Notes: generated by a model not told the origin, from the letters alone. 5,413 bases of DNA from Trebonia sp. (GCA_030043595.1 JASHXJ010000106.1:1-5413), one strand, 5' to 3'; shown: positions 1 through 5,413, counted from the first letter of the stretch. Made by a program: numbers and translations.

Positions 1-872
1 CGGCCGTGCCGGTCACAGCGGCGGCCGGGGCCGTGGTCCCGCCGGGCACCGCGCGGACAGCCACCGCGCCCGCACCCCCGTCCGCGCGGGTCACGGTGAC
101 GCCCTCTTCCCCGCCCTCCGCGTCTTCTCCCGCAGTGCCGGCGGCCCCCACACCGCCCCCTTCGGGGGCCGCCGGCACGCGCCTGGTGACGTTCGTCAAC
201 CACATGCAGGAGACCATCTGGGTCGCCGCCTCACCCGATCCGTCCCAGCCGCTCGCCGCGACCGGGTGGGTACTGCCCAGCGGGCAGAGCGTGACGATCA
301 CCGTGCCCAATCGCTGGAACGGCCGGTTCTGGGGGCGGACCGGCTGCGTGTTCCACGGCGGCTACGGGCACTGCGAGACCGGCGACTGCGGCGGCCGCTT
401 CCAGTGCACCGGCTGGGGCCAGATCCCCGCCACGCTCGCCGAATACGACATGGACGCCTGGGACGGCCTCGATTTCTACGACGTCTCGATGGTGGACGGA
501 TCCAACCTGCCGATGTACATCAACATCACCCGCTCTTCGGGTGGGACAAAGGACAGGATCACTCCGAACGGATGCGTGCCGGCTGGGTGCACCGAACCCG
601 TTGACTGCCCCAGCGTGCTGACCGTCAAGGCCGGCGGCACCCCCGTCGCCTGCATCTCGGCATGCGCACGGTTCGGGACCGACGAGTACTGCTGCCGGGG
701 CCCATGGTCGTCCCGGACGGCCTGCGACCCCGCCAGATGGCCCGTGGACTACGCGGCGGTGTTCAAGCGGGCCGAGCCGTACGCCTACTCCTACGTCTAT
801 GACGACGCGACGAGCGTCTTCACCTGCGCGGGCGTGTGCGATTACCGCATCACGTTCGGGGTTACCGCCTGA
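1..872 (+). CDS. Thaumatin-like protein, 5' partial
   Basis: The frame is open to the left edge; a GTG at 6 is the first possible start visible, but the true start and any signal peptide probably lie upstream. Counting from that GTG (288 residues), residues 1-57 are a Pro/Ala/Ser/Thr-rich linker and about 58-288 form a thaumatin (GH64-TLP / PR-5) domain. Residues 119-134 fit the thaumatin family signature (G-x-G-x-C-x-T-G-D-C ... C). Also seen are PATLAEY (141-147), LDFYDVSMVDG (155-165), DEYCC (226-230) and AYSYVYDD (260-267). R107, E146, D156/D159 and D266/D267 match the Arg and acidic-cleft positions of plant PR-5 proteins. The domain has 14 cysteines rather than the usual 16: those near the N-terminus, in the plant RCPDAYSY motif and at the C-terminal FCP are missing, and C278 is extra. 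Family members bind beta-1,3-glucans and some are antifungal; that role here is inference. It converges on the next gene. Confidence 0.9.
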   Translation, partial: AVPVTAAAGAVVPPGTARTATAPAPPSARVTVTPSSPPSASSPAVPAAPTPPPSGAAGTRLVTFVNHMQETIWVAASPDPSQPLAATGWVLPSGQSVTITVPNRWNGRFWGRTGCVFHGGYGHCETGDCGGRFQCTGWGQIPATLAEYDMDAWDGLDFYDVSMVDGSNLPMYINITRSSGGTKDRITPNGCVPAGCTEPVDCPSVLTVKAGGTPVACISACARFGTDEYCCRGPWSSRTACDPARWPVDYAAVFKRAEPYAYSYVYDDATSVFTCAGVCDYRITFGVTA

Positions 873-884
873 CCGGCTGGCCGG
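873..884. terminator. Small hairpin in convergent gap
   Basis: CCGGC-TG-GCCGG sits immediately after the thaumatin-like stop codon and 7 bases before the complement of the MTHFR-like stop. It is a short GC stem with no T-run on either strand. Its position between two convergent stop codons suggests a shared terminator, but chance is not excluded in DNA this GC-rich. Confidence 0.25.
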
Positions 885-891
885 GCCGCCG

Positions 892-1731
892 TCAGGTCAG
901 CTCGCGCTGGCGGAACTCGGCGATCCAGTCGGCCGTGGCCTTCAGGCCGCCGAACGTGTAGAAGTGCAGCCGGACCTCGCCGTGGCGCTGGGGGTCGTAA
1001 CCCTCGCCCAGCGCCCGGATGAACCGGTCCGGTCCGGCCGTGCCCATGAGGTTGGTGATCGAGAACCCGTACTTCTTCGCGATCCCCGCGCTCGTCCCGA
1101 CGCCGAACCGGGCGGCGTACGTGAGCAGCCTGCGCACCCCGGCCGGCCCGGGCACGCCGACCCGGACCGGCAGGTCGATGCCGTGCTCCCGCACCGCCTC
1201 CAGCCACTTCAGGACCGGGTCGACGTCGAAGCCGAACTGCGTGATCACGGTGCCGGGCAGGCCCAGCTTCGCCAGCGTCGCGGCCTTGCGCTCGAGCGCC
1301 GACCACAGCACCGACTCGGCGATGGCCGGATGTCCCTCCGGGTAGCCGCTCACGCCGATGTGCCGCACGCCGTGCTTTTGCAGCAGGCCGGACTCGATGA
1401 CCGCCAGGGCGTCCTGGTACGGCCCCAGCGGCGTCGCAGGGTCACCCGCGATGACGAGGACGTTCTCGCACGCGCCCGCCGCCTCGAGCGCCGCGAGGTA
1501 TTCCTCCAGCATCGCCTGCGACCGCAGGCGGCGGGCGGAGATGTGCGGCACCGGGACGAAGCCGGACTGCCTGACCGCCCGCGCCGCGTCCAGCCGCATC
1601 CGCGGCTCCTCGTTCTCCAGGAAGGTCACGTTGATCCGGGTACCGGGCGGGATGGTGTGCCTGGCCTCGTCGAGCCGCGCGACGTCCTTGCCCGTCATCT
1701 CTATCGAGAAGTCCTCAAGCAGGGTTTTCAC
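892..1731 (-). CDS. Methylenetetrahydrofolate reductase-like FAD protein
   Basis: A 279-residue single-domain protein of the MTHFR (MetF) TIM-barrel superfamily, close in length to E. coli MetF (296) and without a eukaryotic-type regulatory domain. Family enzymes interconvert 5,10-methylene- and 5-methyl-tetrahydrofolate using FAD in the cytoplasm. Visible landmarks: E11 in FSIEMTGKD (place of MetF Glu28), PHISARR at 62-68, LVIAGD with D97 (place of Asp120), GYPEGHP at 129-135, and TQFGFD at 164-169 with Q165 (place of Gln183). The GTG start at 1731 is the first in the frame (a stop lies at 1768-1770) and gives the expected MKTLLEDFSIEM opening; the ATG at codon 12 would remove E11. The Shine-Dalgarno is weak (GGCGG near the GTG). 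No metE/metH or other folate gene is beside it. The divergence from MetF leaves open a catabolic role, oxidising methyl-THF released by O- or N-demethylation, as the MetF of the LigM pathway does. The direction of reaction is inference. Confidence 0.88.
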   Translation of the reverse strand: MKTLLEDFSIEMTGKDVARLDEARHTIPPGTRINVTFLENEEPRMRLDAARAVRQSGFVPVPHISARRLRSQAMLEEYLAALEAAGACENVLVIAGDPATPLGPYQDALAVIESGLLQKHGVRHIGVSGYPEGHPAIAESVLWSALERKAATLAKLGLPGTVITQFGFDVDPVLKWLEAVREHGIDLPVRVGVPGPAGVRRLLTYAARFGVGTSAGIAKKYGFSITNLMGTAGPDRFIRALGEGYDPQRHGEVRLHFYTFGGLKATADWIAEFRQRELT

Positions 1732-1769
1732 GTACCGCCATTCCGAAATCTCGTGCCGACTTGCCCGTT

Positions 1770-1775
1770 ATGTTA
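1770..1775 (-). promoter_or_regulatory. Possible -10 of the MTHFR-like gene
   Basis: On the minus strand this AT-rich patch reads TAACAT inside CATAACATAAC, fitting the TAnnnT pattern of actinobacterial -10 boxes. It would start transcription about 30 bases before the GTG. No good -35 is seen 17-18 bases upstream; that place overlaps the half-site at 1793-1802, which would suit a regulated promoter. Weak evidence. Confidence 0.28.
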
Positions 1776-1792
1776 TGGCCCAGCACACGGCC

Positions 1793-1861
1793 CTACACGC
1801 GCGGATTCGGCGCGTCTAGCGATCTTTGGGGGCGGCAACAAAAGCGGTTCGGCGCGTTTAG
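1793..1861. promoter_or_regulatory. Direct repeats plus inverted half-site upstream of MTHFR-like gene
   Basis: The core TTCGGCGCGTYTAG occurs at 1806-1819 and again at 1848-1861, one difference in 14, exactly 42 bases apart, each preceded by GCGG. On the minus strand, the sense of the gene, the core reads CTARACGCGCCGAA. A third copy of the outer part in the opposite orientation, CTACACGCGC at 1793-1802, pairs 9 of 10 with GCGCGTCTAG at 1810-1819 across a 7-base loop. A 42-base period is about four helical turns, so bound proteins would lie on one face. The elements lie 62-130 bases upstream of the GTG, a usual place for regulator sites. The regulator is unknown. Confidence 0.4.
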
Positions 1862-1884
1862 GGGCGCCGATATCGTCCGCGAGT

Positions 1885-1897
1885 CGGCGTAACGCCG
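1885..1897 (-). terminator. Short hairpin after siderophore-interacting gene
   Basis: CGGCG-TTA-CGCCG on the minus strand begins 5 bases after the siderophore-interacting protein stop codon. It is a 5-bp GC stem with a 3-base loop and no U-tract, so at best a weak or factor-dependent terminator. It is listed because of its position. Confidence 0.25.
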
Positions 1898-1902
1898 TGG
1901 CC

Positions 1903-2763
1903 TCAGCGGCCAGGCAGGTCGTCTTCCCCGTAGTCGTGGTCCGGGTGGTTGGCTTCGCCGAGCCGCCAGTAGCCGCGCGTCACCAGCGAGCTCGCCGGGA
2001 GCCGCCGCTCGGTGACGAAGTACCTGCGGATGCCGCGCATCGCCGCCGCCTCGCAGGCCACCCAGACCGTGCCGCCGTCCGCGATGGCGGCACGCCGAGC
2101 GGCGTCGGCGAGCTCCGCGCCCCAGGCATCCGGGGTCCGCCGGTGGTGCCAGGTGACCGTCGTCTTCGCCGGGGCGGCCGCGGCCAGCTCGATCTCGTCG
2201 TCAGCGTCGGTTACCTCAAGGTGCACCTCGGCCGCCGCTGAATCAGGCAGCGCCTCCAGCAGGGTGCCCACGGCGGGGATGGCGCTCTGATCGCCGGCGA
2301 TCCACCAGCTCTCGACCGCCGGGTCCATCGCGAACCGCCCGCCAGGACCGGCGACCGCGAGCCGGTCACCGACGCCGACGCCTTCGGCCCACTCCGAGGC
2401 CGGGCCGGCGCCGTGCAGCACGAACTGCACCTCGAGGGTGCGGCTCGCCGCGTCGAACCGGCGCGGCGTATAGGTGCGCACCGCCGGGCGGGGCGCGTCG
2501 CCCTCGGGCCAGGCCGGCCCGTCCGGCGTGTCCACCGGCAGGACGGGCGCATGCTGGCCGGGGGCGGGCAGGTACACCTTGATGTGGGATGTCGGCGCCT
2601 CGATCTGGAATCCGTCGAGCGCGTCGCCGCCGACCCAGACCGACACCAGCCGGGGCGCGATCCGCGACACCGACACCACCTCGACGGGCCGGGGCGGCTT
2701 GCGTCGCCGCGGACCGCGCCTGCCTTCGGCGCCCGCGGCGGCGGGTGATGCTGGATAGGTCAC
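1903..2763 (-). CDS. Siderophore-interacting protein (ViuB/YqjH family)
   Basis: A 286-residue cytoplasmic flavoprotein of the siderophore-interacting protein (SIP) family, which reduces ferric siderophores with electrons from NAD(P)H or ferredoxin so that iron is released. From the chosen start: a basic, Pro-rich leader (residues 12-26); an FAD-binding beta-barrel with RTYTPRR (96-102) and HGAGPASEWA (117-126); and a SIP C-terminal domain with WWIAGDQSAIPA (153-164) and the family-typical end VTRGYWRLGEANHP (261-274). Length is usual and no key motif is missing. The GTG at 2763 is preferred because GAAGGG stands 7 bases before it; a GTG at 2787 in the same frame would add eight residues but would place that Shine-Dalgarno inside the gene. 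A perfect palindrome lies 110-129 bases upstream. No siderophore synthesis or uptake gene is adjacent, and no iron box like TTAGGTTAGGCTAACC is seen. Confidence 0.92.
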   Translation of the reverse strand: MTYPASPAAAGAEGRRGPRRRKPPRPVEVVSVSRIAPRLVSVWVGGDALDGFQIEAPTSHIKVYLPAPGQHAPVLPVDTPDGPAWPEGDAPRPAVRTYTPRRFDAASRTLEVQFVLHGAGPASEWAEGVGVGDRLAVAGPGGRFAMDPAVESWWIAGDQSAIPAVGTLLEALPDSAAAEVHLEVTDADDEIELAAAAPAKTTVTWHHRRTPDAWGAELADAARRAAIADGGTVWVACEAAAMRGIRRYFVTERRLPASSLVTRGYWRLGEANHPDHDYGEDDLPGR

Positions 2764-2770
2764 GCGCTTT

Positions 2771-2776
2771 CCCTTC
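2771..2776 (-). promoter_or_regulatory. Ribosome binding site deciding the SIP start
   Basis: The minus strand reads GAAGGG, followed by a 7-base spacer and then GTG at 2763. Spacing and match are good, and this favours 2763 over the upstream in-frame GTG at 2787. Confidence 0.6.
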
Positions 2777-2872
2777 GTTCGGCACACGTCACGGTCTGCT
2801 GGTCGGCGAGCGGCTGGTACAGGGCCTGGCGGGCACCGTCTGCCGCCACCGGCCCTGCGCTCGTCGCGCTAT

Positions 2873-2892
2873 CACGATATATCAATATCGTG
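2873..2892. promoter_or_regulatory. Perfect 8+8 inverted repeat, candidate operator
   Basis: CACGATAT and ATATCGTG are perfect inverted arms around ATCA, and the centre also contains the self-complementary GATATATC (2876-2883). This is the most AT-rich patch in a GC-rich region and lies in the only spacer upstream of the siderophore-interacting gene, 110-129 bases before its GTG. The loop is short and there is no GC stem, so it looks like a dimer-binding operator rather than a terminator. In E. coli the homologous yqjH is repressed by YqjI, a PadR-family metal sensor, through palindromes in its promoter; a PadR-type regulator here is inference, and no regulator gene is in the window. Confidence 0.5.
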
Positions 2893-2949
2893 GCCTCCAG
2901 CGACTGGGGCTGGGCGGCGGACGGGTCGGGAGCGCGGGAGTACGCGACG

Positions 2950-3828
2950 CTAGAACCTCTCCAGGGCCGGGATGACGCGCTCGGCGAACAAGTCGAACTG
3001 GCGGGACTTGCTGACGCCGATCAGCGAGCCGTGGGCGACCGTGAAGCCCATCTCGGCCAGCTCGTGCAGGCCCTCGATCGTGCGCTGCACGTTCTCGCCG
3101 TTCTCGCCCAGGTTGAAGCGGGTCTGCCCGGTCTTCTCGATCTCGTCGTAGTCCCTGCCCTCGTCCGCGCAGTGCTGGCGCAGCACGTCGAGCTTGTGCG
3201 CCGTCACGGCCAGATCGTATGCGGCGATGTTGCACGCGTCCGCGTAGCGGGCCACCAGTTTCAGCGTCTTCTTCTCCCCCGCGCCGCCGATCAGGATCGG
3301 CGGGCGCGGCCTGGCCAGCGGCTGCGGAGCGTTCAGCGTGCGGGCCAGGCGATAGTGCTTGCCGTCGAACGGCCCGTCGTCGTCGCTCCACATCTGCTTG
3401 CAGATGAGGATGGCTTCCTCGAGGCGCTCGAATCGTTCCGCCGTGGGCGGGAACGGCAGCCCGAGGCCGCGCGCCTCGTCCTCGTTCCAGGCCGCGCCGA
3501 TGCCGAGGATCGCGCGCCCGCCGGACAGCACGTCCAGCGTCGACATCGCCTTGGCGAGCAGCCCCGGCTCGCGGTACACGACCGCGGTCACCATCGTGAG
3601 CAGCTTCACCCGTTCGGTCTTCGCCGCGAGCCAGCCGAGCGCGGTGTAGGCCTCGAGCATGTCGTGGTCCGGCGGGCCGATCGGGCCGATCTGCCATACG
3701 TGGTCCATGACGCTGATGCGGTCGACGCCCGCTAGTTCGGCGCGCTGGGCGATCTCGGCTAGGCGGAACCGGAGCTCGGGTGCGCCGCCGTCCCAGGTGA
3801 AGTCCGAGATGTGCAGGCCGACTTTCAT
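2950..3828 (-). CDS. LLM-class oxidoreductase, probably F420-dependent
   Basis: A 292-residue luciferase-like monooxygenase family TIM barrel. It opens MKVGLHISDFTW and has MDHVWQIGP (41-49), an active-site/cofactor patch typical of actinobacterial F420-dependent members, then SGGRAILGIGAAWNEDE (102-118), the loop that binds the cofactor phosphate, and PRPPILIGGAGEKKTL (174-189). Length is normal for the family, and both ends are intact. Members use reduced F420 or flavin to reduce or oxygenate varied small substrates; the substrate cannot be read from the sequence. The ATG at 3828 has GAGGAG five bases upstream, so the start is firm. The stop is TAG at 2950-2952. It is followed by a 186-base spacer and the siderophore-interacting gene in the same direction, too far apart to assume one transcript. 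Flavin rather than F420 as cofactor remains possible. Confidence 0.9.
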   Translation of the reverse strand: MKVGLHISDFTWDGGAPELRFRLAEIAQRAELAGVDRISVMDHVWQIGPIGPPDHDMLEAYTALGWLAAKTERVKLLTMVTAVVYREPGLLAKAMSTLDVLSGGRAILGIGAAWNEDEARGLGLPFPPTAERFERLEEAILICKQMWSDDDGPFDGKHYRLARTLNAPQPLARPRPPILIGGAGEKKTLKLVARYADACNIAAYDLAVTAHKLDVLRQHCADEGRDYDEIEKTGQTRFNLGENGENVQRTIEGLHELAEMGFTVAHGSLIGVSKSRQFDLFAERVIPALERF

Positions 3829-3833
3829 GCGCG

Positions 3834-3839
3834 CTCCTC
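3834..3839 (-). promoter_or_regulatory. Ribosome binding site of LLM oxidoreductase
   Basis: GAGGAG on the minus strand is separated by CGCGC from the ATG at 3828. It is a strong Shine-Dalgarno with normal spacing and fixes the start. Confidence 0.7.
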
Positions 3840-3862
3840 ACGTTGGGCCACCAGTCGCAATA

Positions 3863-3868
3863 ACCCTA
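3863..3868 (-). promoter_or_regulatory. Possible -10 of the LLM oxidoreductase gene
   Basis: The minus strand reads TAGGGT within GGTTAGGGTTATTG, the only AT-richer patch in the 69 bases between the pseudogene and the LLM gene. It fits TAnnnT and would give a leader of about 28 bases. No clear -35 is visible, so this is tentative. Confidence 0.28.
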
Positions 3869-3897
3869 ACCCTGGGCAGGAGCGACGGACCGTTCGG

Positions 3898-4400
3898 GAC
3901 CACTGCCGGGTCGACGTGCTGGGCGGGCTCGTACTCGGCGGGCGTGGAGGGTCCTTCCCCGGGAAGAACAAGCGGCTGTCCGCCGGGTAGACGTGGATCG
4001 TGCTATCGGGCCGGGATCCCAGAGCCGCCGCCTGCCAACGGGACAGGTCGTCGGCCCCGGTCACCTGGTAATCGCGGCCGCCCTGGACGATCAGCATGGG
4101 CTTGCCCAGCGCGGCGGCCGCCGCGGCCGGGTCGTAGCCCGCGCAGGTCTGGCGGCCGCCGGGGCCGGATGGGCGTGGGTGACTTTCTCGAAGCGGACCA
4201 TGGCCACGCCCGCGCTGGCCAGGCCCCACGCGAGATCCCTGAGCGGCTTGTTACGCTTCTGCGGGCCAGCCCGCCTCCCAGGCCGCCCGCAGCGCCTCAG
4301 GCGGCACCAGAGGGCGCAGCTGGGGTGCGAACCGTTCGCTGATCCCGGCGAACTGTCGTTGCCCTGCCATCTCAATGACGGCCAGGGCCGAACGAACGTA
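3898..4400 (-). pseudogene. Decayed DUF3887 plus alpha/beta hydrolase
   Basis: Four collinear pieces of one protein family lie on the minus strand. (a) 4400-4254: ALAVIEMAGQRQFAGISERF and on to LRAAWEAG, a DUF3887-like N-terminal domain, with a TAG directly upstream (4401-4403) and TAA at 4251-4253. (b) 4252-4169, another frame: NKPLRDLAWGLASAGVAMVR then FEKVTHAH, the start of the hydrolase fold. (c) About 4140-3961, back in the first frame: GYDPAAAAAALGKPMLIVQG, GRDYQVT, HVYPADSRLFFPG. (d) 3960-3898, a third frame: GEGPSTPAEYEPAQHVDPAVV. One base lost in the G/C run at 3957-3963 explains the shift from c to d. Between a and b the linker and early hydrolase strands are missing; between b and c the whole stretch with the nucleophile GxSxG is missing. 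The place expected to be DNH (catalytic His) reads DSR. The remaining product cannot be an active hydrolase. Family assignment is from recalled motif patterns, not an alignment. Confidence 0.75.
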
Positions 4401-4605
4401 CTACAGGGCCGGGACGTTAAGGCGCCCGCCCAGGAGCGGGACAAACCCCCGGAATCGGGCAGCGCTGGCATCCTCGCCGCGCTTAAGTACTGCATCGGCA
4501 CTCTTGGAAAGGGCCGGAGTCAGCGCTCAGTAAGGGCAACACGCGCGCCGGGATGACACTTGCGGGGGTGACGGCGCTGTGGTCCGCTAGTGGCGTCGAG
4601 TGCGC

Positions 4606-4612
4606 GAGGAGG
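4606..4612 (+). promoter_or_regulatory. Ribosome binding site of second LLM gene
   Basis: GAGGAGG followed by a six-base spacer and ATG at 4619. It is a near-ideal Shine-Dalgarno and decides this start over an in-frame ATG at 4553 that lacks one. Confidence 0.75.
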
Positions 4613-4618
4613 CGACCA

Positions 4619-5413
4619 ATGAAGGTCAGCCTGGCCCAGCAAGTGCCGTACCGCTACATGCCAGAAGACTTCGGTGACCATAACTGGTCCGCCGTGACGC
4701 CGCCCTACCAGATCGTCGAACCCGGGCGGATGCAGGAATCGCTGTACTCGGCGTACGCCGAGCTCATGCACGGGGCGCGGGCCGGGTTCGACGGCGTCGT
4801 CGTGACCGAGCACAGCCAGTCGTCGTATGACATCTCACCCAACCCGACCCTGCTGGCCTCGGCCGTCGCCTGCGCCGCGCAGACCGAGGGCCTCGACACG
4901 GCGATCGCGGTCCTCGGGCGCTCGCTCGGCAAGACGCGCGAGCCGCTGAAGATCGCCGAGGAGTACGCGCTGCTGGACTGCATGAGCGGCGGGCGGCTGA
5001 TCGCCGGCTTCCCCGTCGGGCTCAGCTACGACGCCAACCTGAACGCCGCCCTGCCCGCCATCGAGACCCGCGAGCGCGCCCGCGAGCACCGCGAGCTGAT
5101 CCTGAAGGCCTGGTCGGAGCCGCGGCCCTTCCCCTGGAACGGCCGCTTCGAGAAGTACGGCCTGGTCAACATCTGGCCGCGGCCGATCCAGCAGCCGCAT
5201 CCGCCGATCTGGATCCCGGGCACCGGCTCCCCGGGGACGCTGCGCGAGATCCTCGCCAATGACTTCGCCTTCGTCTACCTGAGCTGGGACGGGCCGAAGC
5301 TCGTCGGACGGCAGGTCTTCGACAGGTACTGGGACATGGCCGAGGAAATGGGCCGCGACCGCAACCCGTACCGGCTCGGCTTCATGCAGGTGGTCGCCGT
5401 CTCCGAGACCGAC
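4619..5413 (+). CDS. LLM-class flavin-dependent oxidoreductase, 3' partial
   Basis: An open frame of 265 codons from ATG 4619 to the right edge without a stop. The product belongs to the luciferase-like monooxygenase family but is clearly different from the minus-strand LLM protein: it opens MKVSLAQQVPYRYMPEDF and has MHGARAGFDGVVVTEHSQSS (50-69), AVLGRSLGKTREPLKIAEEY (97-116), SGGRLIAGFPVGLSYDANLN (123-142, phosphate-binding loop followed by a subfamily-specific stretch), PFPWNGRF (170-177), and WPRPIQQPHPPIWIPGTGSP (186-205). These resemble the larger FMN-dependent, SsuD/bacterial-luciferase-like members, which use reduced flavin supplied by a partner reductase; substrate unknown. The C-terminal part of the barrel is beyond the window. 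The frame is open back to at least 4553 but the Shine-Dalgarno and the family opening both favour 4619. The gene is divergent from the pseudogene and the minus-strand genes. Confidence 0.9.
   Translation, partial: MKVSLAQQVPYRYMPEDFGDHNWSAVTPPYQIVEPGRMQESLYSAYAELMHGARAGFDGVVVTEHSQSSYDISPNPTLLASAVACAAQTEGLDTAIAVLGRSLGKTREPLKIAEEYALLDCMSGGRLIAGFPVGLSYDANLNAALPAIETRERAREHRELILKAWSEPRPFPWNGRFEKYGLVNIWPRPIQQPHPPIWIPGTGSPGTLREILANDFAFVYLSWDGPKLVGRQVFDRYWDMAEEMGRDRNPYRLGFMQVVAVSETD

Noticed and set aside
1868..1875. CGATATCG palindrome as a second operator of the SIP type
   Set aside because: Only eight bases and lacking the flanking arms of the 2873-2892 palindrome; noted as a weak resemblance, not enough for a feature.
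799..2241. Long open frame of 480 codons on the plus strand
   Set aside because: It runs antisense through the MTHFR-like gene and into the SIP gene, and its product is Arg/Ala/Pro/Asp-rich with no family motif. This is typical of antisense frames kept open by high third-position GC.
2788..2949. Possible remnant of a PadR-family regulator gene in the spacer
   Set aside because: Read in all frames, no winged-helix or PadR-like stretch could be recognised; only the palindrome stands out.
2890..3735. Open frame of 281 codons on the plus strand
   Set aside because: It is wholly antisense to the LLM oxidoreductase gene, which has clear family motifs and a ribosome binding site; the plus-strand product has none.
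3861..3874. Telomere-like TAACCCTAACCCT
   Set aside because: Only two copies in a bacterial spacer; better explained by chance or by a TAGGGT -10-like box on the minus strand.
3825..4229. A 134-codon minus-strand open frame as an independent small gene
   Set aside because: Only its middle part has hydrolase homology, its start and end are out-of-frame tails, and it overlaps the LLM start. It is a piece of the pseudogene.
4091..4501. A 136-codon minus-strand open frame as an independent gene
   Set aside because: Only one stretch of about 28 residues (4252-4169) resembles a protein family, and that is the middle piece of the decayed hydrolase; the rest is frame-shifted sequence.
4553..4618. 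Upstream in-frame ATG extending the second LLM protein by 22 residues
   Set aside because: No Shine-Dalgarno before it, the extension has no family resemblance, and ATG 4619 has an ideal GAGGAGG with a six-base spacer.

Overview
The window reads as chromosomal DNA from a high-GC Actinomycetota. Codon third positions are overwhelmingly G or C, GTG starts are common, and it carries an F420-type luciferase-like oxidoreductase, a siderophore-interacting protein and a short MTHFR-like protein, all frequent in soil actinomycetes. Species cannot be named from the sequence. No rRNA, tRNA, CRISPR array, insertion sequence or phage gene was seen.

Layout. (1) Positions 1-872, plus strand: the 3' part of a gene for a secreted thaumatin-like protein behind a Pro/Ala/Ser-rich linker; its 5' end lies outside the window. 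(2) After a 19-base convergent gap, three minus-strand genes, each with its own spacer: an MTHFR-like flavoprotein (892-1731), a ViuB/YqjH-type siderophore-interacting flavoprotein (1903-2763) and an LLM-class, probably F420-dependent oxidoreductase (2950-3828). The 171-base spacer before the MTHFR gene holds a direct repeat with a 42-base period plus an inverted half-site. The 186-base spacer before the siderophore gene holds a perfect 8+8 AT-rich palindrome. (3) Positions 3898-4400, minus strand: a heavily decayed pseudogene of a DUF3887 plus alpha/beta-hydrolase protein, in four pieces, missing the nucleophile region and the catalytic His. (4) Positions 4401-4618: no gene recognised; a strong ribosome binding site at its right end. 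(5) Positions 4619-5413, plus strand: the first 265 codons of a second, different LLM-class flavin oxidoreductase, running off the window.

How the genes fit together. Four of the five intact genes are oxidoreductases or secreted accessory proteins, three of them flavin or deazaflavin enzymes. The spacers between the minus-strand genes are large, so separate regulation is more likely than one operon. A shared pathway (for example C1 or methoxy-compound breakdown linking the MTHFR-like enzyme to the LLM enzymes) is possible but not shown. The most notable items are the altered cysteine pattern of the thaumatin-like protein, the two candidate operator regions and the multi-lesion pseudogene. I found no convincing wholly new system.
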